Positions 47,558 through 58,100 of a stretch of DNA of 64,000 bases are shown here, piece after piece (positions within the stretch are counted from its first letter, which is position 1; the number at the start of each line of letters is the position of its first letter). Source of the DNA: Melieria omissa (lineage: Eukaryota > Arthropoda > Insecta > Diptera > Ulidiidae); contig OZ020269.1 in the NCBI GenBank assembly GCA_963971225.1, positions 86,758,283 to 86,822,282 on the forward strand, given 5' to 3'. The translations under genes and the position numbers were made by a program. A model generated the notes under the pieces. That model was not told where the DNA came from. It was given only the letters and a program-made list of their open reading frames with translations, and did no database searches.

Positions 47558-49100
47558 GTGAGTTTGCTTTCGATTTTCGACCAATAACCCCACCCAAAAA
47601 TATCCAATAACATAAAAGAAAAGAATATTTAGTATATAATTTTGTACGCCCTCCAACAGCCAACAGTTGCTAAAACTTTCAACACGTTCAATCTATACCA
47701 ATTTGTCTCAACTTATCTGTTTGTTTACACGCTCAACACGAGACTTTGCGTATAGATCGCCAAACATTTGCGCTTTGACAGTCGATTTTTACGGCTTTTA
47801 AATGTTTTTATTATGCAAATCAATACAAATCACAATTCGTGTAAATCGAATGTCGGTTTCGACTACTTGAAATGGAAATGCGTTGTTGATTTATCCATTC
47901 ATCCGTTGAGTTTTTAATAAAGCAGCAAAACGCCCAACCACACAGCTGGCCGGTTATGCAAAAACTAAATGAATTAGAAAGAAGAGTGAAAAATACGCGT
48001 TAAACTAAGGTGGGCGTTGCTTCAATGAGACCACAAGCGAGTTGTTTGTGGCTTAGCGGCCATTGTCGTAAATTAAGAAAAAATAAATGGGGCTCATTTT
48101 GCATTATCGGCTTATTAAGCTTGACTTATGCGAGCGATTGGACTTTCTAGTTTTTTTTTTAAGTTGAAGTTGCTAATTATGAAAATAATGACTAAAGGCA
48201 TATTTTTCTTACCAAACGGAAATGTGTTTGGTTTATATGAATAGACAATATTTAATTGTGTGTGTGTGTGTGTGATAGTTACGGTAAAAACTGTCTTAGT
48301 GTCTTTGTGTGTTTTGTTTATGGGAAAAATACCTAAAGTTTTAAGTTCTTGGTACTCAAACGAGTTGGGAGTATTCTAGTTTCTAAAGTATTGGTTTTCA
48401 GTCATCAAAAGTATGAATTATTGTACTCAATTATTGGCTAATTCGAAAATAACATATAAGTATTGTTCAACGTGCACATTTTTTCATGGATTGACGTAAA
48501 AGAGCAGAAGCCATCCGATCCTGGTGCACATTTTGACTTGAATTGATGTAGAAGATCAAAAGTCACCCGGTAATCAAGAACATCAATATAGGTTTCGAGG
48601 TGGCTTTTGGTCTTTTTCGTCAATCCAGGACACAATTTACACGTTCGACATCAAATTTATACCAACTACAACATAGGTTGCCTAATGGCTTCTTCGCCAG
48701 CCAGGCCGCTGACTCACAATTCGAGAGCAAACAAGTTGAAAATCATCAACACTATTTACTACTATAACGAACAGAAGAAGCTGGCACTACAATCTCTTAC
48801 TTTTAAATAGGTTCAATTGAAGTCAACGGACCTATTCGTTATCTCATAATCGAATCTTTCAAAATTTTAATATCAGGTCAGAATCTCGAACTCTGTCCTG
48901 TCAACAGACTAGAACTTAGCAATTCAACAGAAACTGACTCAATAAGAAAAATAAAGAGAGTGTTTGTCACATTTGAACATTTTAGACGCAATTGAAATAA
49001 CTTTGCGTGCCTCTTCTTCAAGGACTTGGTTCACCTCAAGTTAGTCGGTGCTTGTCATACTTTATGCTTGGAAAGATATTAACATACACATAGGTCAGGT
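47558..49100. other. Possible Tsp leader intron / intergenic DNA
   Basis: GT run at about 48258-48273. Otherwise AT-rich with nothing recognised. CTTTTGG-GAAGA-words at 48540-48620 hint at a small inverted arrangement but are weak. Confidence 0.4.
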
Positions 49101-49104
49101 TACG

Positions 49105-49240
49105 ATGGCTGCACTATATGAGACACACATAGGCCTCTATATGGGCCCTATGGTACATTTTGTGGTATCACAAAATGCACCAGTTTGAAATGTGTAGGCA
49201 ACACTGTTTTTTCAACTTTAGTTATTACACATATTTCCTT
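49105..49240 (+). repeat. Dispersed repeat with AGACACA-GGCCTCTATATGGGCCC core, copy 2
   Basis: TGAGACACACATAGGCCTCT, ATGGGCCCTATGGTACA, TGTGGTATCACAAAAT and TTTGAAATGTGTAGGCAACA match the minus strand of 44740-44870 in order, as well as 51830-51925. Confidence 0.6.
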
Positions 49241-49790
49241 TCTAGTGTCTAGTCTTTCTAGTGTTAAACCATGTTACAAATTTCTTTCCTATCAGAATTT
49301 ACTAAGGCTCATCCCTGTAATAAATTTATTATTTTTTGTTGTATTCAAACATATTATTTTCAAAGCCATTATATTACTTTCTTGCTTAGTAAGTCTTTCT
49401 ATCCTTTCCTAACTAACCTAAATGCATTCCAATGCATTATATTTCGATCCAATCATACAGATTCCAACTTAATTCATCATATTTCACCCTTACACAAGCT
49501 ATGTCTTCCTTATTCAAATCCTTTACAAATTCATCTTATTTCCCATATAATTTTCCTTGACATTAATTACCCGCTGTTTCTCCCCACCACACTTCACACA
49601 TTAACTCATTCAGCAATTCATTCAAAATAATGAAAATTGCAGCCAATTGCTCCGTTTCGTAGATTGTGGAAAACTCGACCCACTCAAGTCAAGCCAACTC
49701 ATAAAAACCGTTTCAACTTTTTGTCTCTTACTGTAAAAATGTTTTTCCCGAAAAGAGATTAATTTTGGTTTTTGTTCATTTTTTGCTCTG
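49241..49790. other. T-rich spacer
   Basis: Overlapping T-rich open frames (49185-49630) carry no motif. Confidence 0.4.
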
Positions 49791-50560
49791 ACATCTTTCA
49801 GTTGGGTGGTTTTCGGTGCGTAGGCGCCAAAATTGTTGCCACAACCAATAACCACTTCGTTCCGCCCCGCTGGCCAGCTGACTGACAAGTTTGCAATGTG
49901 CCTCGTCGCGACAGTCGTTTGGTCTGCGGGCTCGTTTGTTTGGCGTGCAACAAGTTTGATGTTGGACGCCTGTTGCGTGCGATCGCTGCACACCAACACG
50001 CTGGTTTATCGCGGCGCAACAGGCGTCGCGTCGCGTCGCAGCCAGGTAAACTCGTCTACCTACACGCGCATGCGCCGCTTCGCATTGCTCACACGCCAGA
50101 CCCGTCTTGGGCGATTTGAGTCAAAAAGCGCACAAAGCGCGCCGCAAGCGATTCTGTCAATCGGTGGCGGCAGCAGTCACCAGCAGCCGTCGCGCATTTC
50201 CCGTACGCTGTCGCACAGTGCAGCACCGATCGCGCTAATCATACCCACACGTGGTTCACTGCGCCAGATCGCCGGCGAGCTGAGTCAAAATATTTGCCGA
50301 TAGTGCAGCGTGAACGCTCCGGTTGTTGCCGCCCGTGTCTGGGCATCGTTGCTTGAGTTGGTGTCGGTATCGAAGTGTTGCATCTACGCCGAGCTGGTTG
50401 TTTGTTTTGAAATCCGCAGTTGATTGCCGTTTGCAGTGTGCGTGGAGTGCTGCCGATCGTGTTGAAAAGGAATGTAGCAAATTTTTATTTCTTTATGAGA
50501 TCGATAAAAAAAATTTGATAAGTCAACAAATCTGTCATAAAAAATGAGATGAAAACGGCT
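49791..50560. other. GC-rich low-repeat island
   Basis: Open frames of 156 (plus, 49833-50303) and 125 (minus) residues overlap in several frames, which points to composition rather than coding. No domain. As an island between the candidate leader exon and the Tsp start, it may be a promoter or enhancer of Tsp. Confidence 0.35.
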
Positions 50561-51039
50561 TTGTGGCAGTTGCCCAGAAATTAAGTGATCATTAATTTGT
50601 GGCGCGATCAATTGAGCCGACTTTCGGTTACACAAAAAAGTGTGGAATGGTGGTTTAGTGGGAGTTGATGGGGAATATTTTATGATTGCATGTACATAAA
50701 ATGTCTCAGTGAATTGTGTGACGATGTCACTTTATGGCATGCAAAGGTTGCCTATTTGAGGTGATTTGTTGATGTTGTTACAGTTTATGTTGCCACGAAG
50801 ATGACAATGTGCTCTAGTTTCGAATTGCCATAAATGTTCAGACATCGAGCGGGTGAGATGAGTCAGAGGAAAAAGTGTATACGTCATTGTGTTGAAATAC
50901 AATTTTAAGATTGTTTTGAAATTCATAAAAATGATTTAAGTTGGATGAAAAAATAAAAGCAAAAATTTTGTTAGCATAGAATGACACAAATTGCTTTTAA
51001 AATTGCTCTTCGAGGAAATATAAATGACTTAATTGATGC
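50561..51039. other. Spacer, nothing seen
   Basis: AT-rich, no feature recognised. Confidence 0.45.
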
Positions 51040-51043
51040 TTAA

Positions 51044-51665
51044 CCCTTTGCAGCACGGTGGGAAGACGTATATCCCACCTAGAATACTACCACTTATCTT
51101 GAAAAGTTTTTAACAGATTGATACAAAAATTGGTGTCCAGGGGTTTTCGGGGTCGCTGATCACGAATTTATTATCAGATTATCAAAATTCAAAATGGCGG
51201 ATCCAATATGGCGGACCGAATTAGTGAAACTTATTCACATCTGTATGAAAATTGGTATACGGAGGTTTTCGAGGTTGCTGATTACGAATTTGATATCAGA
51301 TTACCGAAATTCAAAATGGCGGATCCAATATGGCGGACCGAATTAGTTACACTTATTCATATCAATATGAAAATTGGTATACGGAGGTTTTCGGTTTTTT
51401 CACTAATTCTGTCGGCCATATTGGATCCGCTATTTTGAATTTCGGTAATCTGATATCAAATTCGTAATCAGCAACCTCGAAAACCTCCGTATACCAATTT
51501 TCATACAGATGTGAATAAGTTTCACTAATTCGGTCCGCCATATTGGATCCGCCATTTTGAATTTTGGTAATCTGATAATAAATTCGTGATCAGCGACCCC
51601 GAAAACCCCCAGGGCGACTATTTTCATTGAAAAAAAGTTATCTGAAAAATGTATGCTTCAAAGGG
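51044..51665. mobile_element. piggyBac-type foldback element (622 bp)
   Basis: TTAA lies at 51040-51043 and 51666-51669. The left end is CCCTTTGCAGCA and the right end the complement of CCCTTTGAAGCA. Inside, arms 51140-51347 and 51402-51609, each 208 bases, are near-perfect inverted repeats around a 54-base spacer. Each arm carries parts of two tandem units with AATGGCGGATCCAATATGGC and GGTATACGGAGGTTTTCG. No transposase; the short open frames on both strands translate the repeat. The TTAA target, CCCTT ends and symmetrical arms make this the clearest of the four related elements. Confidence 0.8.
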
Positions 51666-51669
51666 TTAA

Positions 51670-52105
51670 AAAGGTTCCTAAACGTTTTTAGTATAAAAAA
51701 GTGTTAACCATAGCATTTCTTTCTTTTATTTCTTGAAGGTGGGCAAAAAGGCTACAAGCCTTTCATAGCACTCAGTCCATTTTGGACCATTGTACTATAC
51801 CCGTGGGGGATAGGGAAGGAGAGGAGAGTGGTATCTCATATTTCACTCATTTTGAAATGTGTATGAAACACTGTTTTTCCAACATATGTTACAGCACACA
51901 TTTCTAGCGGATGGGTAAAGGACTGGAAGAACATTTCTCTGAAATTGTCTCAAAAAATCTGTGCATCTAAAACATTAATTAGTACTACAAAAGTTAGGAG
52001 TTCACTGGGACACTCGGACCCAGAGAATCGGGAACTTAAATTTTACTTGTATCCTAGTTGTAGTTTCGTAGAGCAGTAGTAGTTGATAAACATAGACGAG
52101 AAATG
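51670..52105. other. Spacer containing a dispersed repeat copy
   Basis: Single-copy-looking apart from 51830-51925. Confidence 0.4.
51830..51925 (+). repeat. Dispersed repeat, copy 3 (3' part)
   Basis: GTGGTATCTCATATTTCACT, TTTTGAAATGTGTATGAAAC, ACTGTTTTTCCAAC and GCACACATTTC follow the same order as 49160-49240. The GGCCTCTATATGGGCCC portion is missing. Confidence 0.5.
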
Positions 52106-52113
52106 TCAGTAAT

Positions 52114-52659
52114 CAGTGGCGCATACAGAATTTAATTTTGAAAAGGTTTTACACACAACTGTTGAGCCCAGTACGATTTCAAAACAGAACGAGCTATCTG
52201 GACTCGAGAACTATCTTTGGGCTCGTCACAGGGTTTGTTCCTTTTAACGAGTACTTCATCACAATTGGGGTAAAAAACTCAGCTTCATGCGATATGTGCG
52301 TTGAGGATGACGAAACCTCCACATATGCCTCGGCAGCATGTTCCTCCGTAAGGATGAGTCAGGAACCTCAAATTATCAAACTGAGATCCAGAGCTTAGGG
52401 AGACTGCAAACCTATATGTAACTGGTCACTGGAGACTGGTCTTGTGACCAGCAAACCGCAGGGATGCAGTTGAGTATTTCGTAAAAATGTCCCACTTTTG
52501 GCTTTGTGATGAATGTCGCTCGCTGAAGTGGGCCCGATACTTGATTGCAAGGAGAGAGGCTCAAGTCAGAGCATAAAGGGTCTCGATGCTCTCTACACTT
52601 TAATTTTTGTATTTGGTGGCTTTGAACCCCCAAACCCCTCCTCCCTAAGTTCGCCACTG
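52114..52659. mobile_element. hAT-type element enclosing a retrotransposon fragment (546 bp)
   Basis: The left end is CAGTGGCGCA and the right end the complement of CAGTGGCGAA (9 of 10). Flanking octamers TCAGTAAT (52106-52113) and TCTGTAAT (52660-52667) match at 7 of 8, a hAT-style duplication. The subterminal stretch near the right end is C-rich. The interior is not transposase: 52185-52350 encodes the C-terminal part of a non-LTR ORF2 protein (see next entry). Confidence 0.7.
52185..52350 (+). pseudogene. Non-LTR ORF2 C-terminal zinc-knuckle remnant inside the hAT element
   Basis: The reading frame gives FGLVTGFVPFNEYF, SASCDMCVEDDETSTYA and SAACSSV. This resembles the L-TGH ... C-x-x-C ... 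E-T-x-x-H-x-L-C-x-C segment after RNase H in I/R1/Jockey-like ORF2. The His and the last Cys of that zinc-binding pattern are altered, so it is dead. Weaker similarity continues to about 52550, where a GAGAGGCTCAAGTCAGAGC word looks like the element's 3' region. Confidence 0.55.
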
Positions 52660-52667
52660 TCTGTAAT

Positions 52668-54050
52668 ATCATTTTTAACTATCTACAATCATCTTTTGGG
52701 TTAGTCATCAACAATTTGCATGTTTATCTCATCTAAGCATCTCATCTTTGAAAAGGTTAAAGTGCTGAAAGCTGCATGTTCAACGTGGTGTCAGCTAAAT
52801 AGTAGAAAAACCTTGCTTTTGTTAAGTGATACCTTTATGGATTCTGGAGTTCTTGGCGATTGACAGATCAAATGTGTACATCCGGAATGAATATGTTTTT
52901 CGAATGAATAAATTCCACTAGTTTATGAGCAATAGAGAACGAATTAACGCTGTGATTTAAAGGGTTTAGGTGATTCTAATATTTTTCCGGGTTGAAGAGG
53001 AATGGATTCTGACTTCCGTGCTGCTCTTTGAAAAGTTATGCATGCATTTGCATACGAAGCAGAGATGATTAGCTTCAGACAATAACCTCGAAACTGGCAC
53101 ATAAATGTGATGGGAATCTTTGAGTATTTAGTCATTATCGAAAACGTAGTAACTCTGGTGTGGATCCAAAGGCATAGTGGAACATATTACACATATTGGA
53201 AACTAGGAGTAGTCATCAACGAAAACGTGTGTAGTAACTCTGGTGTGGGACAAACGACATGTTGGAATATAGCAGAATTAGCTCAAAAGGAGAACTAACA
53301 GCGCCCTTTTCGAACCGAAATCTATGGTTGGTGTTAGCAGTTCTACTGAGGTGGGCGATAAGTCAACAACTCAATAGACTCGCTTCATATGAGAACATGA
53401 CAATTGATAATATGAGAATGCCTATTCAGACAAATTTTCATTAAGGGATTTTTTAGCAGATTTTTTTTCATTAATTGCTCATTTATTTCTATAAAACTAT
53501 AAATATCCGAATTTACTTTATTTTTTTTAATTATTTTTATATAATAGACCCAAAGTGTTATGAAATAGCAAAATAAAGTAGTCACAAGAAACATTAATTA
53601 GTCACAAAAAACATTAAGTAATCACTTTTAACTTTCAACTGTTTCATTGATGCGATTGTTTTAATAAAGTGTCTATCAAAAATACCTTTTTTCTTTGGCC
53701 ATGTCAGCATATAACTTTGACACAAAATCGATAATATCACTTAAGCAGAATTGTTGACATAATTCCGTAAAATAAAGTTTCACTTTCTGCTATGTTCAAC
53801 GAAAAAAAATACAAAAAAATGCCAAACAATTAAACGCTGGCTGCAGTTAATAACAACCCACACGAAAAACAAATCTCTACAAAAAATAGATCATGGCTAA
53901 AGCGGCTGCCAGGTAGCACCGTCGCCAACTACTCGTCTTTATTGATTTCAATATTTCAATGAACAACAAAGCATAAACGAAATAATGACAGAGGCTTTTC
54001 CGCTTGAAGAAGGAAATAAAATGAAGAAAAAAAAGAGAAAAAGCTTAAAA
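52668..54050. other. Possible leader intron, nothing coding
   Basis: A short tandem duplication of GAAAACGT-GTAGTAACTCTGG lies at about 53138 and 53220. Otherwise AT-rich. A CTTTTT-rich stretch at 53450-53540 gives no gene. Confidence 0.4.
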
Positions 54051-54610
54051 GACAATGAGATCGCTATCAGTGACAGCTGCGCTGACCCGCCAGACCCAAC
54101 ACTCGAATCAACACTCGTTGCTTTTGCTTTTACCGGCCACTCGGCATAGCTGTCAAAGTGTGTTTTGACATTTTCGGCGCAAACACCAACACGAACAGCT
54201 TGGCGTGTTAAGCAGCTTAGGATCGATCATTGTTGCATTTCCCGCTAATAAAGCGGTATTTGTTGGCACTAGGCACTGGTTCTTCTTCTTCTTTTTTCTG
54301 TAATGTTTCTTCTGCTAAGCATTCCTGCTTCTACTAGCTACCAATTTTGGCAATGTGGCTTTGGCGCGAGCGGCTGAATTCACCCAACAGCTGCATCCAT
54401 CGCACTCTGGCCATCCATAGTTTTGGCGCTGGATCTGCCAGCCCCCCGACAATTATGGCCAGAACCACATTCATGCCGCATTTGGCCTGTTTGCGCTTGT
54501 GGCCACATTCCACACTTTGACATTTGACGCTGCGTTGTTGCTGGTTTATGATTGTTGGGCGTTTTCTATTTGCTGTCGCGGTCACACAACAATTCAACGT
54601 AAATCATTAA
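54051..54610. other. GC-richer island upstream of Tsp
   Basis: Low-repeat sequence 0.3-0.9 kb before the acceptor of the Tsp start exon. The 87-residue minus-strand open frame has no domain. Its position suits an intronic enhancer or alternative promoter, but no motif proves it. Confidence 0.35.
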
Positions 54611-54917
54611 ATTGAGTTATTAAATTATAACGATTTACTTTTCTTTTGCATTTTTCTTTTGCCTACACATATACATATATATGTATTAATTGTTGTTGTC
54701 GCTTCACACTTGTTGTTAATTTTGGCACACACACAACATCTCACTTCCTGTCACCAGTCTGTCTTATCTTATTTGCCCCACAATGTTTTTTAAATATTTA
54801 AATTTCATTTTTATTGCTTAAACGATAAAACGTTGATATGTATTTTGGTTTGACTCATTGACAAATTTAATCTTTGGTGGTTTTTATTCTATTTGTTGTT
54901 ATTGTTTTGTTTTGCAG

Positions 54918-55104
54918 CAGACGAACACAAACCTCAGGCCAACACCGAAATTGAAGCAGTCGTCTGACAGGCGTTGACACTACACTGTCTGGTTGTCTGT
55001 TGACATTGTCAACAACACGTACAACCACTCTTACAACAACAACACATCAACACGCGCCAAGCGAGCGCACCTCAAGACAAATCAGCACAACACAAACATC
55101 AACA
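54918..55104 (+). other. Tsp 5' untranslated part of the start exon
   Basis: A TTTTGTTTTGCAG acceptor (AG at 54916-54917, or the CAG three bases later) precedes a low-repeat leader rich in ACAAC words. The leader runs into the start codon without upstream ATG in the Tsp frame; a short upstream ATG (55000) opens other frames only. A polypyrimidine-plus-AG signal implies at least one untranslated exon upstream. Confidence 0.6.
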
Positions 55105-55183
55105 ATGAATTGGCTGCATTTGTTTATTTTGGCCATCGGCGGCTGTTGCATTGCCAACGTTGCATCACTATCGCTGGATCCAG
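55105..55183 (+). CDS. Tsp coding exon 1: signal peptide
   Basis: ATG in the context TCAACAATG, close to the fly start consensus. The product begins MNWLHLFILAIGGCC and continues IANVASLSLDP: a short polar start, a hydrophobic core and a plausible signal-peptidase site near VAS/ASL. Donor CAG|GTAAAT, phase 1. The 4.2-kb intron that follows holds a minisatellite and a mariner. Confidence 0.85.
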
Positions 55184-58100
55184 GTAAATACAAACCTACA
55201 TACATACGTGCGTGTTGTATGCGGAATTTGCTGCTCGGCAAACAAAAATTTTTTTCGGTATTTTCACATTTCAGCTGCTAATTTGCGTGAAATGCGGTCA
55301 ATATTTGTTGCACTTTGAGTAATTTTGTGCAGCAAAAACATTTCCGCATAAAGATTTCAATGAATTTTTATATTTGCGAGTGAAAACCTTTTACTCTCTC
55401 TTTTGTCCGTATATTTGTCTGTCAATGGTCTTTTTGTAAATTTATTGTTGGCCATTTTAAAGTTCAGTCAGTTCGGCAATATTTCATAGATCTGTTCATC
55501 TTTAAGTGAATTCGAAAGTCAATTGCCAATTACATTTTATACGTTTGTGTTTGTAAAAAGTTAAAAAAAGTAATAAAATAGTAGCAAAAATTAGTCAATA
55601 ATTAATAAAAAAATTTAAAAAATGCAATAAATAAATAAATTTTAAACAAATAAGAACAGAAAGAATACTTGTGAGAAGATTACCGCTGCCGTCATCCCAC
55701 ACACTAAACGTGATCAAAGAGGCCCACATCAATGACTGAGTGCTTGGATGGTAGTGATGGGAAAATATCGATAAAAGTATTTGACTTGACCTTTCAGTTT
55801 TATTGTTTTTCTTGTCCGTTGATAAAATTCAAACCAAATACGATCTTTCTCATGTGATACCAAAGTTATAAATACCACAGTTTCGACATTCAAGCAAACG
55901 GCAAGTAAAGATTAGATCAAGAATCATTGTCTGTCAACGTTAACGAGTAACGATTTTGTTCTGCCGAGCAGAGTACGGATTCTGTTAAATAAATTATCGA
56001 TTATTTTTTATGGGAATATCTGAGTACTGAAAAGAGTATTGAGCATTCTTCTCAATATTAGTTTTGATCACTTCGTATTAGCACTGAGTATTCGGTATCT
56101 TTTGAGTACTTTACTAAGTACTTCATTTCCAAAAGAATCGACAGTATTGATAATGGGTACTGAAAAGATATTAAGTACTCAGTACTCTCATGAGATATTC
56201 GGTACTAAATACGGATAATGGGTACTGGGTACTGAGCCCTCCATTTGTTTTAGTATTTTAGTAAGTATTTGATTTTGAACAGAATTTACAGTACCGATTA
56301 TGGGTACTAAAAGGTACTAAGTACTCAGTACTCTTCTCAAATACTGTGTATTAAGTATTGATAATGCTCAGCACTGAGCACTCCGTATCTTTTGAGTGCC
56401 TTAGTAAGTACTTGCTTTTCAACAGAATCGGTAGTATCGATTACGGGTACGTGAAATATATTGTACTAAGTACCCAATATCTCAGAATTCTTCTAAATAT
56501 CGATAATATCAGGTGTACAACTTTGCTTCCGCCGTTTTTTTCCAAAATTAAAAGCTTTATTGCGAAAAAGTGCTTACAGATGTATTATTCAAAGTATTGT
56601 CCGTCGCTAGCGACAACTTTCTCCCATCTTTCCGGCAATTTTCGGATCCCGGCTAGAAAAATGTAGTCCTCTTTTGACGCTATCCATGAAGCAATCCATT
56701 TTTCCAATTCTTCGAAGGATTGAAAATGTTGATCTGACAGGCCGTGTGCCATCGAACGGAATAGGTGGAAGTCAGAAGGGGCGACATCTGGGGAATACGG
56801 CGGGTGGGGCAAGACTTCCCATTTCAGCGTTTCCAGGTACTTTTTGACCACTTTTGCGACGTGAGGCCGAGCATTGTCGTGTTGGAGGATGACTTTGTCA
56901 TGTCGCTCTTCCATTTTAAAACGTTGAAACCACTCCCGACACGTTCTTTCACTCAGAGCAGCGTCACCGTAAGTTTCTGAGAGCATTCGATGCGCTTCAG
57001 CTGCACTTTTTCGAATTGTAACAGAAAAGTAAAACTTCCCGCAAATGGCGAGAATTGGGCACATAAACGGACATTTTCGAGCGTGAATAATACGAAAACA
57101 AGAACAACTGTCACTGAAACGGCGATGACAATTCGTTAGGCACTGTCCACACTCACTTTAAAGGCATTACCATCTATGTATTTCAACCAGCCTCAGCCGG
57201 TACAGCCACCTATCGGAAAACGGCGGAAGCAAAGTTGTACACCTGATAAGTACTCAACAGATACTGAGTACTCAGTACTGAGCAATCTGTATCTTTACTG
57301 TGTACTCAGTGGAGTGGTGCACACAGTATTTCATTTGGGGGGCCGAGGGGGCAGGGTTGCGTACAACTTTTGAGCCGAATACCATTTGAAACCATATTTT
57401 GTACCAGCAATTTTTGTGCCACTCACTCAGTATCTTTTGATAACTTAAGTAAATATTTGATTTTCAACAGAATTCGCATTATCTCGTATTATGGGTCCTC
57501 AAAAGATTTTGAGTACTCAGTATCTCAGAACTCTTGCAATATTGACAATGGGCATTTTAAAGTTACTGAGTACTCAGTCCTAAGTACTCAGTACATTCTG
57601 TGTGCTGAATACCAAGTACTCAGTATCTTCAGAATACCTATTCAGTACTCAGTACATACTTAGTACGTAAAACTGAGTACACAATATCTTTTGAGTACTC
57701 ATTATTGATACTTTAAGAATAAAATACTGCTGATTCTTTTGAAAATCAAATATTTACTACTTTCAATATCAAATTCGCTTAACAGTAATGAATTTCCTCC
57801 CTGTAAAACTTGTTCGAAAGCATTTCCGAATAATAAATTTAATAAATCTAGCAAGTCCAAACATCCAGGGGCCCCAAAACCACAAGTTTCCTTATAATGA
57901 CTTACTTTGTCTATGCTTGCCTGAAGTACTTTCCCAGTAAAACATTCTCCTGGTCAATTTGTTCTCAGCTCTTTTTTCATTGAATGAGGTCCTATCCAGT
58001 GGATGACTCCGGTTTTCAAATGTTGTTGATGCTCCTTTCCGGGCTAATGATTAATTTATATTACTTTAGGACACAAAGACAGTCCAAATCTGATGATTTT

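Noticed and set aside
49833..50303. 156-residue open frame
   Set aside because: Overlapped by open frames on both strands with similar length; no motif. It looks compositional.
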